From positions 1 through 56,076 of the forward strand of contig JABJIC010000009.1 of assembly GCA_018661465.1 (NCBI GenBank): a stretch of DNA of 56,076 bases, given 5' to 3'. Shown piece after piece: positions 52,546 through 56,076 of the stretch. How positions within the stretch are numbered: the stretch's first letter is position 1; every line of letters begins with the position of its first letter. Made by a program: the position numbers and the translations under genes. Under the pieces are notes generated by a model. It was not told where the DNA came from, ran no database searches, and saw only the letters and a program-made list of their open reading frames with translations. Source of the stretch: Gammaproteobacteria bacterium. GTDB lineage: Bacteria > Pseudomonadota > Gammaproteobacteria > Pseudomonadales > Pseudohongiellaceae.

Positions 52546-53199
52546 CTAGTCGATTGCGAAGCAGTAGAAGTAGCCAGCACCACCGGTACGCACCAGGCTT
52601 TCTTGATCGCAGCCGGCTGAACCGTGAGCGCTAAGCCAGGAGTTAGGATTCTGTCCGCCACCTTGGCGATCGAAGTGACCTACCTGAGCTGTGCCGGCGC
52701 TATTGCTGGTCCAGTTATTACAGGTGTGGTTACTACCATCATCAATTGTGCGGCCACTAAGGGAAGATCCTGTAAGAATGTCGTGTTGATTTGGAGTGTC
52801 GCCACGTCCGTTAACCATATTGCCATTCTCATCGAGGGAATTTTCTTTGCCCAACTGCATATAGTCGCTATGTAGATTGTTCAGTGTGGAGGCGACTTCG
52901 ACACCATTGGCATTAAACCAAGGCCCGAATCCGATGCGGCTTCGCGCATCAATTGCTGGAGAGTTCGCAGTGGCATGAACGCTCAAATACGCGTGCCAAG
53001 TCTTACCTCGAGAGCCCGCTGCTGAAGCCAGAGTGGCGCAATGAGCATCAGCGCCTTCGAGGCCGCCGAGATTAGCGCCATCGCCAGAACCTGCACTGGT
53101 AATGAAGAAGCTCATTTCATTTTCCTGGGAATTAACCGTGGCGAAAGTAACTGCAGCCGTGATTAGCGCGGCGGATGATAATAATAATTTTGTCTTCAT
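52546..53199 (-). CDS. exported Cys-containing lectin-like protein
   Basis: 217 residues. Signal peptide LLLSSAALITAAVTFATV. The mature protein starts MSFFITSAGSGDGANLGGLEGADAHCATLASAAG, the opening of a family of exported proteins in marine and other bacteria related to DUF1554/collagen-endostatin-like folds. WHAYLSVHA, RIGFGPWFNANG, HDILTGSSLSGRT, CNNWTS and GYFYCFAID also fit. Four Cys suggest two disulfides. Ligand unknown. It stands alone with its own terminator. Confidence 0.8.
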   Translation of the reverse strand: MKTKLLLSSAALITAAVTFATVNSQENEMSFFITSAGSGDGANLGGLEGADAHCATLASAAGSRGKTWHAYLSVHATANSPAIDARSRIGFGPWFNANGVEVASTLNNLHSDYMQLGKENSLDENGNMVNGRGDTPNQHDILTGSSLSGRTIDDGSNHTCNNWTSNSAGTAQVGHFDRQGGGQNPNSWLSAHGSAGCDQESLVRTGGAGYFYCFAID

Positions 53200-53290
53200 C
53201 GATTTACTCCTCGATTGTTGTTAAATGCGTGGGGCTGTCAATCTTACACAGTCCCCGGAATTAATCTAGATATTCAAAGTCCTGCCTGTC

Positions 53291-55264
53291 TCATTCTGGC
53301 AGAGTCATTGCCGTAAGGGAGCTGCCTGTCTGCAATATTACATACTGGCGTCCTTCATGAACCCAGGAGCTCATTCCATAGCGACTTGCCGCGGGAACTT
53401 CAACTCTGCCCACTTCTTCGCCGCTACTCTTATCTATGGCAAAAAGATGGGGTGTGCCATCTGCGGTTACGTCAGAATAAAGTAACATTTCAGCAGTAGC
53501 CACCATGGGTACGCCATTGCCGGTTCCTGTGTTTCCAATATCAATACCTCGAAGTTCTGGAAGATTGGAAATTCGTTCAGGGGTTTCCCCGGTTGGGATC
53601 ATCCACAGGTGTTCACCGGTATTCATATCGATCGCCGTTATGCGGCTATAGGGTGGTTTCCAAAGTGGAATACCCAGAGGATGACGAGGCGTTGCTCCTC
53701 CGCGACCCGCAGCATAACGCGATAAAGTTACTCCTGTAGGTGCATCATAAAGAGTGTCCGCTTCTTCTCCGCTCACCAGTGGTCTGGCACTGCAACCCGA
53801 TCTTGAAGCAACATAGAGAATCCCGGTTGTGGGGTCTGCAACAGATGGATGAGTAATGTTCACCGAGCCGGAAGGGCAGATTAGTGCTGATATTTTGCCC
53901 AGGTCATTGTCCCGATGTAGTGGCGGGTTGAATACCGGCCCCAACTGATAATCTGCTACTGCAGCGATTGCCTGCGCTCTGATCTCGGGTGTGAAATCCA
54001 CCAGAGTATCGATGCTCAGACCCTGCATGTCGAAAGCTGCTGGTTTAGTTGGAAAAGGCTGAGTTGTTGCCAGTTTTTCCCCGGGTACCACTGAAGCCGG
54101 CACAGGTAGTTCTTCTATGGGCCAAATAGGCTCGCCAGTCTCTCTGTTGAAAGTGTAGACCAAACCTTGTTTGGTGGGCTGAGCTACGATTGGTGTAAGT
54201 CCCTGCTCAGTGTTTACGTCCAGCAGAATTGGAGCCGTGGGTGTATCGAAATTCCAGATGTCATGATGAACAAGTTGAAAGTGCCAGGCTCTTTCACCGG
54301 TTCGAGCATTCAACGCGATCAGGCTTGTGCCGTATAGGTTGTCGCCGGGATGATGACCTCCGTAGTAGTCAATAGTCACACCATTGGTTGGCACATACAC
54401 CAGCCCTAAATCGGGGTCTGCAGAAATCGGAGCCCATGAAGAAATATCACCGGTATAACTCCAGGCATCATTCTCCCAGGTCTCATGGCCGTACTCGCCA
54501 GGTTGGGGAATGACATTGAACTTCCACAGAAATTCACCTGTTTTGGCATCGTAGCCGAGTAGATCGCCGGGAACGTTTTCGATACGGGATTGGTGGTAGC
54601 CCTGCTCGGCAGAATTGCCGACTATCACCACATCGTTAACTACGATTGGTGGTGACGACGAGGTGATGTAACCCCGCTCAAGAGGAATACCTTCGAATGG
54701 GTCATAAGGGTGGCCGAGATCGGCAATCAGATCCACGACTCCGGTATCAGGAAATCCTTCAATGGGAACTGGTTTGCCGAATCCTTCTAGTGGAGCGCCG
54801 GTTTCTGCATCGAGAGCCGTTAGGAAGAATCCTGGAGAAATTATATAGATGATGTCCTTGCCATCTACCCGACCATATCCAACTCCCTTGCCGTAGTCGG
54901 CACGCATGGAATACTGATAGCGCTCGGTATTGGGTTCTCGATAGGACCAGATTGTCTCGCCAGTCTTGGGATCGATGGCTACAACGTGTCGCCTGGACCC
55001 GGCTACGGTGTACATTCGCCCATTGATATAACTTGGTGTTGAACGGCCGCTCTGGGCTTGGAAACTGGAACCATCCCATTCCCATGCCACTTCCAGATCT
55101 TCGAAATTTTCGACGGTGATCTGGTCCGCCGGGGAAAATCTTGTATGGGCAAAGTCATTGCCCAATGTAGTCCATTCCACGGTGTCTTGAGCGAAGGTGC
55201 TTGCATAGCTCAAAGATAGAATGGCTGTCAGAAAAGTGAATTTGAACAGTTTAGCTTTTTTCAT
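53291..55264 (-). CDS. PQQ-dependent dehydrogenase (quinoprotein GDH-like)
   Basis: 657 residues with a signal peptide (FKFTFLTAILSLSYASTFAQ). The beta-propeller shows repeated W-motif-like blades, e.g. VVAIDPKTGETIWSYREPN, LTALDAETGAP, LGYDAKTGEFLWKFN, IALNARTGERAWHFQLVHHDIWNFDTPTAP, YTFNRETGEPIWP and AIDMNTGEHLWMIPTG. No cytochrome c domain is seen, so it may pass electrons to a separate cytochrome or to ubiquinone. Alcohol or sugar substrate cannot be assigned. No pqq genes are in the window. Confidence 0.92.
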   Translation of the reverse strand: MKKAKLFKFTFLTAILSLSYASTFAQDTVEWTTLGNDFAHTRFSPADQITVENFEDLEVAWEWDGSSFQAQSGRSTPSYINGRMYTVAGSRRHVVAIDPKTGETIWSYREPNTERYQYSMRADYGKGVGYGRVDGKDIIYIISPGFFLTALDAETGAPLEGFGKPVPIEGFPDTGVVDLIADLGHPYDPFEGIPLERGYITSSSPPIVVNDVVIVGNSAEQGYHQSRIENVPGDLLGYDAKTGEFLWKFNVIPQPGEYGHETWENDAWSYTGDISSWAPISADPDLGLVYVPTNGVTIDYYGGHHPGDNLYGTSLIALNARTGERAWHFQLVHHDIWNFDTPTAPILLDVNTEQGLTPIVAQPTKQGLVYTFNRETGEPIWPIEELPVPASVVPGEKLATTQPFPTKPAAFDMQGLSIDTLVDFTPEIRAQAIAAVADYQLGPVFNPPLHRDNDLGKISALICPSGSVNITHPSVADPTTGILYVASRSGCSARPLVSGEEADTLYDAPTGVTLSRYAAGRGGATPRHPLGIPLWKPPYSRITAIDMNTGEHLWMIPTGETPERISNLPELRGIDIGNTGTGNGVPMVATAEMLLYSDVTADGTPHLFAIDKSSGEEVGRVEVPAASRYGMSSWVHEGRQYVILQTGSSLTAMTLPE

Positions 55265-55391
55265 TATTGATGCCTCTTAAAAGAGCATGGGTTGCTGCTA
55301 ATGGTCGCTATTGGAGGTCCGTTTTCAAGGGCGACTTCCGAGAATATCTCACGAGGGGGGCTGGTGGAAGGGGTTTTTGTTTTGAGTCCGA

Positions 55392-55467
55392 CCGCTGGAA
55401 GTGCGTAATTCCCTACTCACGGACCTTCGGTCCTGACTGTTCGTTGGGAGTCACCCACTTCCAGCGG
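55392..55467. repeat. 12-bp inverted repeat around an inner hairpin
   Basis: The arm ccgctggaagtg (55392-55403) pairs perfectly with cacttccagcgg (55456-55467). The 52 bases between contain ggacc-ttc-ggtcc. The layout is a nested hairpin of about 76 bases. Not an attC site: the end cores do not fit. Confidence 0.65.
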
Positions 55468-55578
55468 GCTCCGGGCAAAACTGGGAGGCTCATTTCCGAT
55501 CTGCTGGTAGTGTTTGCAAGGAACCACTTGATGAGACTGGAGTTAAGAAGAGTAATGGACAAAATGTCAGCTCAACTA

Positions 55579-55602
55579 GTCCGCTATCGGCCAATAGCGG
55601 AC
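55579..55602. repeat. 9-bp inverted repeat with six-base loop
   Basis: gtccgctat (55579-55587) and atagcggac (55594-55602) pair around cggcca. Flanks aaaatgtc (55561) and gacattt (55600) could lengthen the structure. The pattern resembles small dispersed palindromic elements; only one clear copy is in the window. Confidence 0.55.
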
Positions 55603-55715
55603 ATTTATTGCAGGCCAGAATGAGTTAGAGAATCGAAAGGGTCATAGTAATTTGATACTGATGTATGCAGCCAACGAATCAACCTACTCCAGCCCCTTAT
55701 ATTTGTTCACATCAG

Positions 55716-55936
55716 TCAGCGCTCAAACCAGATCTGTAGTATTTTCTCAGCAGGCTTGTTGCGTACGGAGTAAGCAATATTTGGGAAGCTGCTCCCATCC
55801 AGCACGGGTTGTGTAGGCCAATAACCCTGCGCAGAGACACGAAAATTTGGTACTCGAGTCTGCTCCTTTAATCCTTCTAATATGCCTTCTACCACGCGAG
55901 CCTGAGAGGAAAAATCGGTTTGTTCTGACTGTTGAA
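55716..55936 (-). pseudogene. 3' remnant of a gene cut by the IS3 element
   Basis: On the minus strand, a frame with protein-like composition ends in TGA at 55716-55718 and is open back to the IS end: it includes ARVVEGILEGLKEQT, VSAQGYWPTQPVLDG, NIAYSVRNKPAEKILQIWFER. There is no start or ribosome site, and a TAG appears in frame as it enters the IS. So it is probably the C-terminal 70 residues of a broken gene. The family was not recognised. Confidence 0.55.
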
Positions 55937-56076
55937 TGAATCGCTATCACTTTACTAGACACCTTTCAGTCATACAAAATGGCTATAAGAGAGGTGAATA
56001 TGAGCAACAATCGATACACAGAAGAATTTAGAATAGAAGCGGTCAAGCAAGTAGTTGATCGAGGCCACAGTGTCGC
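55937..56076 (+). mobile_element. IS3-family insertion sequence, left end
   Basis: An OrfA-type protein starts at 56000, and about 60 bases before it the sequence tgaatcgctatcacttta resembles the terminal repeat of IS3-group elements (tgaatcgc). The right end is beyond the window. The exact boundary at 55937 is an inference. Confidence 0.65.
56000..56076 (+). CDS. IS3-family transposase OrfA (partial)
   Basis: The first 25 residues are MSNNRYTEEFRIEAVKQVVD followed by RGHSV, the usual start of the helix-turn-helix (HTH_Tnp_1) OrfA of IS3-group elements. It runs off the window end. OrfA binds the terminal repeats; OrfB, made by frameshift, would complete the transposase. GAGAGGTGA precedes the ATG. 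Confidence 0.9.
   Translation, partial: MSNNRYTEEFRIEAVKQVVDRGHSV

Larger units (their letters stand above)
55265..55715. other. non-coding region rich in inverted repeats
   Basis: About 450 bases between the quinoprotein gene and the gene remnant. The frame at 55267-55623 encodes a protein with no family traits and is an unlikely gene. Two strong inverted repeats (listed separately) and a short hairpin, ggacc-ttc-ggtcc at 55421-55433, lie inside. It may be a repeat element or structured RNA. Confidence 0.5.

Noticed and set aside
55392..55467. Integron attC-like site
   Set aside because: The outer arms lack the GTTRRRY / RYYYAAC cores.
55267..55623. 118-residue frame before the quinoprotein gene
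   Set aside because: It covers both inverted repeats, has no ribosome site and no family resemblance.

Overview
The window looks like chromosome of a free-living, probably marine, heterotrophic gammaproteobacterium. That is an inference from gene content: a tesA / ybbA / ybbP block, a ubiX and mpl neighbourhood as in Pseudomonas, a TIGR02444 protein, pdxJ and pdxH, a CobB-type sirtuin, a pyrophosphate-dependent phosphofructokinase, many acyl-CoA enzymes, a TonB receptor and a PQQ-type dehydrogenase. Base composition is moderate and even; I saw no rRNA, tRNA, CRISPR array or prophage. The only mobile element is the left end of an IS3-family element at the extreme right.

Layout. (1) 0.1-12.9 kb: a small lipoprotein and a DoxX protein, then a lipid-catabolism block: crotonase, CaiB-type CoA-transferase/racemase, SDR of the HSD10 type, thiolase, long-chain-type acyl-CoA dehydrogenase, acyl-CoA ligase, a haloalkane dehalogenase and a DsbA/HCCA-isomerase-like protein. 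It includes a membrane GGDEF protein with a ruined active site and a member of an uncharacterised exported family. (2) 13-18.7 kb: exported methyltransferase-like protein, thioesterase, exported alpha/beta hydrolase, cobB, bcp, a YbfF-like esterase, pdxJ. (3) 18.8-27 kb: a strange exported Asn/Arg/Ser-rich protein whose ribosome-binding site lies in a perfect inverted repeat, a zinc-ribbon membrane protein with HEAGH, an MFS carrier, a GNAT gene behind a perfect CRP-type palindrome, then tesA and the ybbAP transporter. (4) 27-41.5 kb: mostly housekeeping: fructosamine kinase-like, MORN, pdxH, PPi-PFK, ubiX, mpl, Lon-N protein, exported trypsin-like protease, AsmA-like protein, ElyC/YdcF, peroxiredoxin, SLC13 carrier, an intact diguanylate cyclase, Nudix. 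(5) 41.5-55.3 kb: TonB receptor, nitronate-monooxygenase-like enzyme, SDR, exported hydrolase, HIT, VOC, aldehyde dehydrogenase, YiiX-like amidase, an S41-like protein without catalytic residues, GST, a secreted Cys-rich protein and a quinoprotein dehydrogenase. (6) 55.3-56.1 kb: non-coding DNA rich in inverted repeats, a beheaded gene and the IS3 end.

How the genes work together. The first 12 kb can be read as activation (ligase), chain shortening (acyl-CoA dehydrogenase, crotonase, HSD10-type SDR, thiolase) and racemisation (CaiB/AMACR) of branched or sterol-like acyl chains; the exact substrate is not visible. The most unusual signals are the hairpin over the start of the Asn/Arg-rich exported protein, the seven-copy 15-bp tandem repeat ahead of the 15-kb hydrolase, the acidic insertion with a 12-bp hairpin at its edge in the YbbP homologue, two pseudo-enzymes (GGDEF and S41), the CRP palindrome, and the gene remnant abutting the IS3 end. 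I did not find a clearly new multi-gene defence or biosynthetic system.
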